From Magicicada septendecula (Eukaryota > Arthropoda > Insecta > Hemiptera > Cicadidae): DNA of 64,000 nt. This document shows positions 10,266-20,777 of this stretch, piece by piece. Position 1 is the first letter of the stretch. Each line of letters opens with the position of its first letter. Location: the NCBI GenBank assembly GCA_034769895.1, contig CM068372.1:241390343-241454342 (forward strand), written 5' to 3'. Made by a program: the position numbers and the translations under genes. Below the pieces are notes generated by a model. That model was not told the DNA's origin. It did not search any database and saw nothing but the letters and a program-made list of their open reading frames with translations.

Positions 10266-10377
10266 TTATAGTTTTTAAATATATGACGAGTGAAAATCAC
10301 GAAAACAAGTTTGTAGTTTTCTTTATAAAATTATAAAAATGGATTTTCATCAAGTAAAGGCCTCCAGTATAAATTAT

Positions 10378-10389
10378 CTTAGTCATTGA
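10378..10389. repeat. 12-bp target-site duplication, right side of Penelope pair
   Basis: CTTAGTCATTGA, matching 6292-6303. Beyond it the internal region of the LTR element continues toward gag. Confidence 0.75.
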
Positions 10390-11220
10390 GTTATATCATA
10401 TCTTAGTTCTTAAATTAACAATTTCCCTGTTTTTCAATAATACATTTTTTCTTTACATTATACACATCTTGATTCTTGTGACAGACTCCTTTGTTCTTTC
10501 ATTTACCTCACAGTTGTTTATTTTATCCTTGACATATTACAATTCCCTAACATTTATAGCGGGTTCGGAGTCAGAGGGGCTCTATTTGGCATCCATTCTC
10601 CGCCATTCCTCAACTATACACCCACAGAATCAGAGGAATCTTCATCCCTGTCTGGGACAATAAAAAGTTGCACATAACAACAGTTGCACTATCACAACAC
10701 ACAAAACATAATATATCATTTATTTTTTCAATATAAGACATCATATTCATTTGAATACTCAAGGGATTAGAGGTTTCATTATTATCACTGCTAATGCTTT
10801 ATCATTTTATTTAACATATTTCTCTTCACAGGTCATTATTATTTATAACTTGACATATTTGTTATATTATTTATTAGCCTTGCTGCTATTCATCAATACT
10901 AGGTTTCAAGTTGTTTTGGTTATTTCAATGTTTTTAATTTACACACTTAATTTCATCACTATATAATTATGCAGTTAGTTCTTAAATTCTTCTTTAGTTT
11001 CACCATAGTTCACTTTTAACACTGTTTATACACTGGTTTTTAACACTTTCTGTTGTTTAGTTTCCTTTAATTAGGTTCATATAATTCTTCTCTACTCCTT
11101 CAAATGTTGGATTTTTTGAACACTTATTCTGGATTGTTATTGTTTTCTTCTCCTTTGGTTGCTTCCCTCAGTTATCTTTGATATCTGTCCTTTTTCTTCA
11201 GTGGTTAATGGTTCCTAGAT

Positions 11221-12084
11221 TTAGCCATGGTCACTCATCTTAGGTGTGTTTGTTGTTTGGATCATCGTTATGTTCAGATGGTTCTCAGTACTTGTAATGT
11301 ACCTCACTATCATCTCGTCTTTCCATTTCGTAGTTATCAAAGTTTCCTTTAATTTGAGGTCTGTAGTTATGGTTGGATCCAACCCATTCTCTGTTAATTC
11401 TTTGTCGGTTAGTTGGCGTTGCAATTCTTCCTTTGTAGCCTTTCGAATGGTATAACATGTTGAGTCAATTGTTTCATCATTTGTTTTGCTTCCCACATGT
11501 GTTCCTGTCATCTCAATTGTCGACGACATCCTCGATCTGTTGATGAGTAATTTTTTCCTGGTTGTATTTATTTTGACTACCCTATTGGTAAAATTTCTCT
11601 TCCCTACCGCCTGGTGACCTACTCCGAATATCTTCATGAAGTTCTTTTCATACTTCTTACCATTGATTCTTGCTCTATGATTAATAATTGGGTTGTCAAT
11701 GAAGTTAATTAAACCAGTCCTAGTCATCTCTAATATTTCCCGTGTAATTCTCACTTTCTTGGGACGTATCATTCTTCTTTCTTCCTTTTTCTTACTCATT
11801 TGGTTTTCTATTTCCTTTTCTTCGGTTTTCTGATTCCCATGTTCCGTATTTTCATCCTTTGGTACCTCTTTGGTTTCTGGTTTGCTGTCATTCCTTATTT
11901 CTTCTCTGGTCTTTTCAAAACCTTCCTTTAATGACTCGATATTTTTATTATTATCGTCAAATTTTTTATGTAAATCTTCCTTCAAAGTCTTATTGTTGTC
12001 GTCCAATTTCTTATTTAACGATTCCATATTCTTCTGATTATTTTCCTTCAACGCTTCGATATTTTTATTTATCGATTCCATCAT
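11221..12084 (-). CDS. Gag-like coiled-coil protein (287 aa), first array unit
   Basis: Copy of the ORF at 2084-2947 with one residue changed (Thr for Ala near the C-terminus). N-terminal coiled coil to about residue 65, an acidic linker, then a basic region without zinc knuckle. It is 3' to the LTR and primer-binding site of the array's first unit, so it would be transcribed from the 12413-15218 LTR if that is active. The open frame is intact. I cannot place the C-terminal half in a known family. Confidence 0.6.
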   Translation of the reverse strand: MMESINKNIEALKENNQKNMESLNKKLDDNNKTLKEDLHKKFDDNNKNIESLKEGFEKTREEIRNDSKPETKEVPKDENTEHGNQKTEEKEIENQMSKKKEERRMIRPKKVRITREILEMTRTGLINFIDNPIINHRARINGKKYEKNFMKIFGVGHQAVGKRNFTNRVVKINTTRKKLLINRSRMSSTIEMTGTHVGSKTNDETIDSTCYTIRKATKEELQRQLTDKELTENGLDPTITTDLKLKETLITTKWKDEMIVRYITSTENHLNITMIQTTNTPKMSDHG

Positions 12085-12142
12085 CTATCATCTCCAGTAG
12101 GTTCGTGTCCCCTGCTGGTGAAAGTCTCTCTGTTTGTTTGGG

Positions 12143-12328
12143 TTATTCGGGTTCTGCAAGAGGCGTTCCTTCTTGTTGATTTTCTAAGTTATTGTTGGTT
12201 GCAGCTTCCATTTCGGTAGTTGGTTGTGTCTCCGGTACCTCTATATTTGCTTCGGTGTTCGCCTGTGCACCATCTCCTTGACTGGCCTTGTACCTAGTAT
12301 CGTGTCTATGTGTGTGAGGCATGATCAT
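12143..12328 (-). CDS. Short N-terminal gag-like ORF (61 aa), first array unit
   Basis: Same 61-residue protein as at 3006-3191. It precedes the 287-aa ORF by 58 bp in a different frame and follows the primer-binding site by about 60 bp. Confidence 0.45.
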   Translation of the reverse strand: MIMPHTHRHDTRYKASQGDGAQANTEANIEVPETQPTTEMEAATNNNLENQQEGTPLAEPE

Positions 12329-12388
12329 TCTATTGTATTTGCCGGGCTAATTTAATATTAAAATATTTTAATTTGGTATATTTTTAAA

Positions 12389-12409
12389 GCCGCACTCTGT
12401 TGGTCGCCA
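12389..12409 (-). other. Primer-binding site, first array unit
   Basis: The minus strand reads TGGCGACCAACAGAGTGCGG three bases inside the LTR end CATTACA, as in the second unit. Confidence 0.7.
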
Positions 12410-12412
12410 CTT

Positions 12413-15218
12413 TGTAATGTAACTAATATCCTCCCTCTACTATTTGATATAATTTATAGATTTATGATTCATTTAATTAATTATCGATTGTTGTTAATTA
12501 TCGATTTGTTCGATTTGTGGGTTAATGGAGTCTCTTGTATTACATGCAGTAATTATTTTTTATAATTGATAAATATGATTTAATTGTAGTGTGATAATTT
12601 ATTATGGATAAAATAATAATTTGCTGGTCTGTTAATGAATGTAACGGTAGCGCCGAACTTGAAGTCGAACTCCTCTTCTATGGAATAATGTCGTCAGTGC
12701 AAATAAAAGTCAAGTGTTGTCTGGACAAATAAATTAATGTAAAGAAAACTTTTCACGTACCTGGTTGTCGTACGTGATGTTCCGACGTACACCGCCACTG
12801 AATAAACTGTCAAGTTTCCCTTTTGACCAGTTTAAACTTTATAAGCAAGGTTTTATAGCACCTTGAATGTTATGTGGGCGCCATATGGGTTTTTCTTCGA
12901 GAAAAGCCCCATAAAAAAACTTCTAATTTTCTAGTTGTGTGTTTTTACTTTTACTGTTGTTTAAATGCTTGTTGCATTTAAAATAATTCAAATGGTGTAC
13001 TGAAAGATTTCTGTTTCAAATGTACCTCAGTGTATGCAATACTGAGGGTTACCTATCTAAATTAAAATAATTGAAAACAAAAGTTAATGCTGTATGACAT
13101 CATAGGTTTATTATAACCTCTAAAATTGGATTGAATAATACATTTACAGTAATACAATTCGGATAGCAAGTTATCCGTCTACTGTCTGGTCTAGCTCAGT
13201 TAAGCACAATCTAAAAAACTCTTATGTTTATTAACAAAATTTTAATCTTAATTAACTAGGTACCTCAAGGGTAAGTTCTTTAAAATACAAAATAGAACGA
13301 TTATTAATTGCTTTTATAGATACTGCTATGATAGCAATTCATTTTTTGACCTCTTTGAAACTTGTAATTATATATTTGGTTAACGAGAATTTCATCTGCT
13401 TATATCCTAATTAATATTGTAATAACTAATTCTAACACATATTCTTACGTCGGATTATTAAACCCTCTAAATAAATGAATACAGTGTTCTCTCTGAATAG
13501 TTTGATTGGTTTTGCATCAGTACAAATATGTTAATAGCTAAAATCAATGGGTGGTATATAACAATGAAATTGGTCACTGTACTACCTTGATTTTTAATCG
13601 TATAGATTAAAAATGAACACTTTAACGATCGGATTATATTGATCGCTAATACACTGCACTTTAATCGCACTTGGAAACGAGAAATAACCCTCTTCTTACT
13701 GATAATGGGTTGTTGCCTTTACAGGTTAAGTTAAATTTGCTCGTTCCGAATACACGCACTATTTAAAAAGATTCACTATTAACTTTCGATGCACTTATAG
13801 ACGATGATTCACCTTTCCAATAGTTATTTTGATAAAATTTAAAGTATTTACTACCATTGTGATGTAGTAGATTATTAAAATATAAGACAAAGCCGAGACG
13901 CAACTTGTTAGCTCGTGAAGAATGATGTGAATGCGAAATTTTTAGCGTCCCTCTGATTATATACCCAGCTTCTTGATCGCTGTTAGGAACAATTTTCGCT
14001 AAGTAAACTCTTTTGTGATTGGTACAAAATTCCGTTATAGTGACGTAATGTTTTTGTTAGACATCACTGACGCGTCTCTCGTACCCAATTGTCGTTATTG
14101 TTTGTATTCACCGCCAATTTCTTAAATCTGGTTAAAAAATGATGCTAACACTCATTATTAACTTATTACAATTCCAATCTCTAAGTTATTATCATCAAAT
14201 TAAAGCTTAGTCTCTGCTCTTTATTTTGATGTGGCTTAATGCCGGTTTGAACTAGCTTTCACTGACAATACATAAAAATATCGTTTTGAAACATGGATTC
14301 TTAGTGTTGTCTGCTAATAATGCAAAATGCGACTATTACCCTATCTTTTACATCTGGTTATTTACACCTGTGTTCTCTTTTGAACTTTATTACATGAATA
14401 AAAATACATACATTATTAAAATTAAACGCTGTTTATAGCTGAACAATATTAAATCCTAGTATAATTATGATAATACATTATTTTGACAATTCCTTATTCT
14501 CTAAATACATTTTTACTTGGCCTACTCATTTTAAAGGCATAAAATATTAATTGAGCGGTGGTATTTCACACCTTATTCGTCATATTTACTATTCTGTAAA
14601 TTTAATGTTCATTAGGGGTCCTGTTTCCCTATTAATTTACTGACAGATTCGTTTATGCAGGGTCTAGATACAGTTATGGTACCAGGTTTATTCCCTGTTT
14701 ATTATTATTTCTAATTACATCTCATTTAATTAGGAAGTTGTTTATACACATAAGGCTTCCGTTTATAATTATCCTTATTCTATATTGTTACATCTTTGTT
14801 GATAAATCTATCTTTTTATAGCTTTGTGGCTACAGCTAGTATAGTAATAGTCTTTGTTATTTGTGTATCATTGTTCTATATTTTCAGCCAGAATGCTGTT
14901 ATTGTTATTACTTTATTAAAGCCATTGGTTAATTAGTTTATATTATATGACTCTACACATTAATGTCATGAACTGGCTCACTTGACAGCTTATTTGTGAA
15001 CTTTGCATGTCCATTAGTCATAGTCAGTCATTGTGTTTAAGTTGTAGTGTCATGCAGTGTATTCATCACTGCTTCTTGGGATCCCTCCTCTTCTTTCTTC
15101 TATGCTGGTCCCTTCTCTTCTTTGTTACATTCATTACAATTATTCAGTTTATAACTTTAGTGTCATATTTTACCCTTCTGGTGTGTGTTTTGGTTATGTA
15201 ACATTTTGTCATGTTACA
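12413..15218 (-). repeat. Long terminal repeat (2.81 kb), outer 5' LTR
   Basis: Starts TGTAATG and ends CATGTTACA on the plus strand. It is the outermost LTR of the array: beyond 15218 the sequence changes to Helitron relic. About 1% diverged by hand count from the LTR at 3289-6098. No gene within. Confidence 0.8.
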
Positions 15219-17400
15219 ATATATGTTTAACAACTGAATTTTTCTTGCATATGAATCTGCTGGGAATATTAAAAATATTTCCATCATGCTGTGTTTCCAT
15301 CGCAGGAAAAGTTCTGTTCCCCAATCGAAGTTTCCACTCCATAAATTGTAGTTCATTAGCACTGGCACACATTTTAGGTCAAATAGAGTATGGTTATAAA
15401 GGTCAAAATTTTATTTGTTTGTCCCGCCTTTGAGAGTAACGTAAGACCTGTCTGAAGTCTCCACTAAAAGTATCACTTTTCCATCCACCTGAACTATACT
15501 TAATAATGGATGTTTCAAAGTATAAACCAAACTATACACTTCATTATGTTTCGAAGTAAATGATCCATACAGTCAACAGCTACTGCAGGTATCGTTGACA
15601 CCTCGTCAATTAGAATAACTGACTCTTCGTGTAGAACTGTAGTTTTTCCTGACATAGCCTTAATGGAGGCAACTGAAGAAGGAAACAAACACTGGAACAA
15701 GAAGACCAAATAACTAATGGAGTATAGTTCCTGCAGCCAAGAAATGCGCAGGTTTGCATGCCCATCCTGTTGCCAGTCCAAACCATTATTTCTTACAATG
15801 TCATCTATATCATGCAATGCTGCATTTCCTTCAAGGGCCTGCGTATCCTCTACATTAGTGTTTTGATAATCGTTCACACTTGAAACGGTGATGTTGGTTT
15901 GTAGAAGTAGCACATTAATGAGAACAACTCTCGAAGTTGACATGACATGTACAGTATGTGCTCTGCATTTCCTCCCAACATTTGTGCTAATCTGTGTCAA
16001 TTTCAAGTAACCCACATGCAAGAGCCGCTTCTTTGTATGGCTTATAATTTGCGTATGCACTGCTGTAGCTGCGTGGACATGCGAATGATGTTCCTCCTCT
16101 AATACGAAGTAGTAACATACGTATGTAAAATCTGTTATGATCGTTTAGTGCGACAGCATACATCGTCCCTATCAGTTTGCAACCATCTCTCTTCCTGGTC
16201 AGTCATCCATCCATTTATTGTCAGTGAATCCGTAAAGTCCTGAAATGCCACTATACAGGAATTGACAAGCACAGGGATCGCATTGATTAAAATCAAACCA
16301 TGATTTCATCAATGTTGTGCGTTTTGTTGCAGGTCCTTGGATTGCATTCTCATACCCAGCCCTAATACACATTATAATATCTATCTTAAAGCACAGCTAA
16401 GCGAACTATTGTATGTGACTGATCATGCATTTATTTTGAGTGAAGGCACCGAATATCTGATGAGAGCTAAAGTATGGCATATTCGCGTATGTTATAGTTT
16501 CAACATATTCCAGTTAATGATTGCCACTGACGCCTCTTACGAATTGCATACATGTTGAGTCACATCCTTTATACATGTATTGGAATAGGTTTTCAATATT
16601 GATGTGGGCTTTGTACTTTAGAATTAGGAAGCGATTGTAGAGAACGAATGGCGATTATCAAAATGATATATTCCTTTTAGTTCAACAATTCTGTCATCTC
16701 GTCTCCGGTACTTTAGATAACCATTGTTATTTTCAATAGTTTCATATAAAAAGTCGCTCGGGTATTATATATACATATTCCATCAATCGTGCAGGGAACA
16801 TTAGGATTACGAGCTCCACAAGATCCATGTATCATAGTCGAGATAATAATTTTATGAAGCCTTGGAAAACTGACTGGGTCAGGTATTTCTCTGCACAGAC
16901 ATACGTCAATGTCCAGTGCCACTCAAAACTTGGGAGAAGCATGAGGTAGTGTGGTAATCCACGTTTTGGGATTAAATAATAAATATGTGTAGACAACAGC
17001 TGCTCACAATGAGTAATTTTTTAGTAAGTCATTTTTATCACCAGTTAAGTTTGCAACAAACAGTCCAGAAACCTATCATGACGATGCAGCGTTTTTCATT
17101 TTCACCAAGTTAAGAAGTTATATCTGTCCATTTCGGATTGCAGGTCATGGTTAAAAACCTGTCCAGTTTTCCAAATTTGCGTACTATACGATCGCCATCA
17201 GATCCTGGTACCCAAGAGTCATGTTACGTAGTCTGCTCTTTCATGTTCGATAACCTCAGTCTTGTAATGCGTAAGGATTATTAGCCAGAAAGCTGCGAGG
17301 ATTGTGAGTAACGAACGTTGAAACTCTTCGTTTTCATTACGAACAATATGTATGTCAGATTCTGCCAAAGAATAAGGTTTGTCACCAGCAAGTGGTAAAT
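15219..17400 (-). pseudogene. Decayed Helitron Rep/helicase
   Basis: Broken minus-strand reading frames match Helitron proteins in the right order. Near 17190-17100 a VRKFGKLDRFLTMTCNPKW-like piece corresponds to the Rep region. At 16922-16713 comes IPDPVSFPRLHKIIIS and GSCGARNPNVPC. Then follow a YRRRDDRIVELKG-like piece (about 16720-16670), an FYIRMLLLRIRGGTSF-like piece (about 16120-16080), and at 16060-15515 the helicase end with a SVILIDEVSTIP Walker-B-like stretch. Helitrons replicate by rolling circle using this Rep-helicase. Many stops and frameshifts interrupt it. The helicase is truncated at 15218 by the LTR array, so the Helitron is older. Neither Helitron terminus was found. Confidence 0.85.
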
Positions 17401-18065
17401 AATCAGAAATATACCTGTGAATCTGTCCCTAAATTTTTAAGGAGTACCTGTACCAGGGATATGATTTTCGTGACCAAAAAGGAAGAGAATGCCATCGCAC
17501 TATTATATTTCCGGATTGTTTGGACAAAATTAATGCTGTTAAGAAGTAATTCTTTCAGTTGCGTACTTACCTGAGTTCTGGAAGGGAATTAGGCATTTAT
17601 GACGATAGGAATTGAAATTACCATTTACTGACTCGTTAACGAAACGCAAGGAATGAAAGTGTTAAAGACATTAAATATGCACTGCATTCAGACAGTGCTC
17701 AAATGTGGTAGATTCTTCTAATAAAAGATTTATGAAAAACAGATTAGCGTACTATGTACCTGCCTTGCGATAACACTCAACACGTGTGTATAGAAATTCC
17801 TACGCTCAAATTCATTACGAAAAACACTGTCGCGTTTTGCTCACGCAACAGTACTCATCGCAAATACTGTAGACACAAGCCGACTATGTGAATACGCTGG
17901 AAGCTTCAAGGGAACTGAGCGGCCAACAGCGAAGCACATTCGAACCTGCCAACAGACAGATGGCAATGTATACTGTAATTCTCCCTCCCGCTCGATCGTC
18001 TCAGTATATACAATCCGGTACTTTACTTTTTTTTAAATTAGAAACAAAATGGAACTGTACAAAAC
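17401..18065. other. Unassigned, possibly Helitron upstream DNA
   Basis: No coding similarity recognised. It may include the untranslated part of the Helitron relic. The short ORFs at 17392 and 17888 show nothing recognisable. Confidence 0.4.
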
Positions 18066-18074
18066 TTATTTATG

Positions 18075-18117
18075 TACACACACACACACACACACACGTA
18101 TATATATATATATATAA
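18075..18117. repeat. CA/TA microsatellite
   Basis: A run of CA dinucleotides followed directly by TA dinucleotides. ORFs reading through it are artefacts. Confidence 0.9.
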
Positions 18118-18339
18118 AATGTTGTGATGTTATTCAATTTGTTTCTTCTGCAAGTAGTAAAATTTTGTATTTTCTTTTAACAACTGACACACGTTTCACT
18201 GAAAAATATCAGTATCATGAGAGGTTTGAAAGTAAATTAATAACAATCGAAATAATTCTGTTAATATAAAAAGTAACGAATAATCGAATTTGTAGAAAAT
18301 AATATATAGAAAATGATACACACACATATATATATATTA

Positions 18340-18570
18340 CATTTAAAATTTACATTTACTTTACCTCAAGATGTTATTTTTCCCTTATTTAGAACATGTT
18401 TTGGGACCCTTAGTGTTCCCATCATCAGCCTTCCTAATTTTGAATCTTGTGGAGTACCTGTGTGTTGGTTAGCTGTTGTTATGGTTTCCCATTGGTTTTT
18501 TGATTTTAATAAATATTAAAAATATATACATCAAGAAATAGACTGTAGCAAAAGCGTTTGAATATATATA
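18340..18570. mobile_element. Penelope-like 3'-end fragment, internally inverted
   Basis: The reverse complement of about 18345-18500 matches 40020-40165, including a CTGATGA, GGGA/TCCC stem, AAAAC hairpin; the core G is mutated to A. The adjoining 18525-18570 matches 40182-40225 in the opposite orientation, up to a TA repeat. So the terminal 45 bp is flipped relative to the rest, as seen in complex Penelope insertions. Confidence 0.6.
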
Positions 18571-19955
18571 TATACACACACACCATTTATAAATATAAAA
18601 CATAGCCTTATATAAAAAAACAGCTTTTATAAACAGTAGATTTTAAATTAAATTTGTATAACTACTTCTTTGCACATTCTATTCCTGAAGATGACAGTAA
18701 TACAATATACAGTAATGACAGTATAAAATTGTTGAAACAATGTAATAAATAGTAAAAAACATATTCTTGTTGAAAACAAAATATTATTTATTTTTTAATG
18801 TAAAACTATAATTCTGGTGTTTATTTTTGACATAATGATATATTCAACACTACAGAGTATCTGCGTACTGTGAAATATGATAGCTATTTTATATTTAATT
18901 AAACTTGATACTTTAAGAAAAACTGTATTTTCACCGAGGTCCTGGAAATATGACCTGAAGAATGAGCCATTTCCGAAGACCGTACGAAGTACATAACTTC
19001 CGTAAATTTGTGTCCCTTACTAAATTATAGCCTATATGTAGATTTCCAAAAAAGGAAATTCTAAAAAAAAAATGCTGGTTTCATATCTTGAAAGTACCCA
19101 TGTTTGAAACTTTCAACATCAGAAGTATCAAAATCAGATGAAAATTGTATGCGCTAAAACATTACGAGTTAATTAAATTATTGAAATATTGAATTTTGTC
19201 CCATTTTTAGGGCACCAACTGAGGCTGCACATGTTTATTATTGTTTAAAATTATGAAATTCCAATCACTTACCTTTACTAAGTAAATTCGAGTTATTTAC
19301 CAGGGTGTCGTCTGGTGTACTCTGGCAGAGTAAAATCACAGGTGAATGCAAATTAACAAACATATTTTTGTAAACTCAAATAAAATGTTGGTTTATTTTC
19401 TTTAGCATGATATTTTTTCTTTTTTTACTTGTAGTTTGAATTTACTGGTCTATATAAGTTGAGCCTGTTTATTACTCAAGCATTTTTTTATTGCATCTTC
19501 TGATTTTACCCAATGTTCATTTTATTTTTTCTACAAACTCCTTTCTTATTAATTATTAATTTCTGACAAAATATAACTAAATACGGTAAACTAAAAATAT
19601 TAACCCTTTCTTGCGAAATATAAAAACATTATTTCAACATGATTAATTTCCTAATACTAGTTTACATCCTAACATAAAATCATTATTTTAATGATGCAAC
19701 CCAGTTTGCTCGCACACTGCATACATACAAAAACCCCTTTTTTTTTATATAAAACAAGAATATATTGAAAAGGGTACGGTTACGTGTAGTAGCGGAGTCC
19801 CTGTTGACCGCATGGCGCGTCACTCACTAAATTCGCTGCATTGTTATTAAAAACTGTTATTATTCCATTTGTTTTTTGCAATTTTCACTTAGTTCACTGG
19901 TTTTTTATATATTTCAAACTGCTCTACACATTTTTATATATACTAAAACGGTCGG
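18571..19955. other. AT-rich, no gene seen
   Basis: No conserved protein or structural RNA recognised on either strand. Low-complexity A and T stretches only. Confidence 0.5.
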
Positions 19956-20300
19956 CCGACCTTTAAGGTGATCGATTCGAAAATTAAAAGGACCGCATGC
20001 GGCCTATAGGTGAAGACGACTGACTAGCCGAACGGCTAACCAAATCCCCACATTGTCTGTCTGCTTCCTGTAACCCACACTGCCATTTGGATTACGAAGT
20101 TTTTGTCACTGTCTCGGTAACAAGGGCTTGCATGGTGCCCACGTTTTGACAGTGCTAACTGGCGAAAATATTGAGGCTGTGGAAGGCGTGGTCTCTCAGC
20201 TACATCCGCCGTCACAAGACCGCATGGTACAAGACTTTCGTTGTTTCGCCATTTTTTGTGGCGTCGTTTAGAGTCTGATCTGCGTCGTCTATGCGCCCGT
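19956..20300 (+). pseudogene. Possible Tc1/mariner-type or DUF4817 HTH fragment
   Basis: Plus-strand frame near 20130-20240 reads VLTGENIEAVEGVVSQL, which resembles the VLTPENIEAV helix found in the helix-turn-helix part of arthropod transposase-like proteins with a DUF4817 domain. The surrounding bases are richer in GC than the neighbourhood. The match is short and no catalytic domain follows, so the call is weak. Confidence 0.3.
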
Positions 20301-20759
20301 GTTCATGTTGCGCGTCTTTGTACGTCACACAGCACTACCGTTCTTAGAATTCAATTGCGTTGCTGAACATACACGCCGCATTCCACTGTCCTTTGTAGGC
20401 ATAAACCGTTTCATTGCTGGGACTTGCTACCAGATTTACACAGGGAGTTGCCATTGAAAATGAAATGAATTTAATAAAAATAAAATAAAATAATATACCC
20501 CTTTTTGTCCCATTACAGCGCATATATATATATATATATTGTAACGAGTCGATCTTTGCGTTCCTTAGTGCCACACGTTGTGATCGTCAATTTGTAACGA
20601 ATAGGTCTGTTCGTCTTTGTAAAAGTGTATTTCGTGTGTTCGCCTCACACGTTGTAGTCGTTACTTTAAGTTTACGCTGACGATGTCCGTAGCGATCTCT
20701 CGAATTACCAGTACAATACGATTGTGAACCGTACCTGTCCTTTAATATGTGTTTGTATT
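20301..20759. other. Unassigned region with diverged direct repeat
   Basis: Contains a TA microsatellite (20523-20540) and two diverged units starting TTGTAACGA (20538 and 20592), each ending near CACACGTTGT. No convincing gene. The minus-strand ORF at 20775 starts inside the primer-site-like motif and shows no domain. Confidence 0.35.
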
Positions 20760-20774
20760 TCCCGGGTGGCGCCA
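20760..20774 (-). other. Primer-binding-site-like motif
   Basis: The minus strand reads TGGCGCCACCCGGGA, three bases after a possible LTR end AAAACA. The spacing matches the array element at 3265-3289. Alone this is only suggestive. Confidence 0.35.
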
Positions 20775-20777
20775 AAT

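Larger units (their letters stand above)
6304..10377. mobile_element. Head-to-head pair of Penelope-like elements
   Basis: A minus-oriented, near full-length Penelope-like element (6304 to about 8750) is joined at its 5' end to a plus-oriented, 5'-truncated copy (about 8750 to 10377). The arms form a 1.6-kb inverted repeat with about 0.85 kb of single-copy spacer, which is the 5' part of the minus copy. The junction is A-rich. The pair is bounded by a 12-bp direct repeat, so it probably entered as one insertion. The plus copy carries about 40 bp at its 3' end that the minus copy lacks. Complex head-to-head and tandem insertions are typical of Penelope-like elements. Confidence 0.8.
1..15218 (-). 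mobile_element. Tandem array of gag-only long-LTR retroelement with nested Penelope pair
   Basis: Bases 1-6098 and 9138-15218 are near-identical direct repeats (offset 9137 bp at the start, about 9120 at the end after small indels). Read on the minus strand, the order is LTR (15218 to 12413), primer-binding site, gag-like ORFs, internal DNA interrupted by a Penelope pair, polypurine tract, LTR (6098 to 3289), then primer-binding site and gag again, and the Penelope copy again to the window edge. So the middle LTR has internal sequence on both sides, which is what unequal recombination between LTRs produces. No protease, reverse transcriptase or integrase is seen between primer site and polypurine tract, so the element looks non-autonomous. 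The superfamily is not proven; the long coiled-coil gag resembles insect Ty3/gypsy gags. The far end of the array lies outside the window. Confidence 0.8.
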
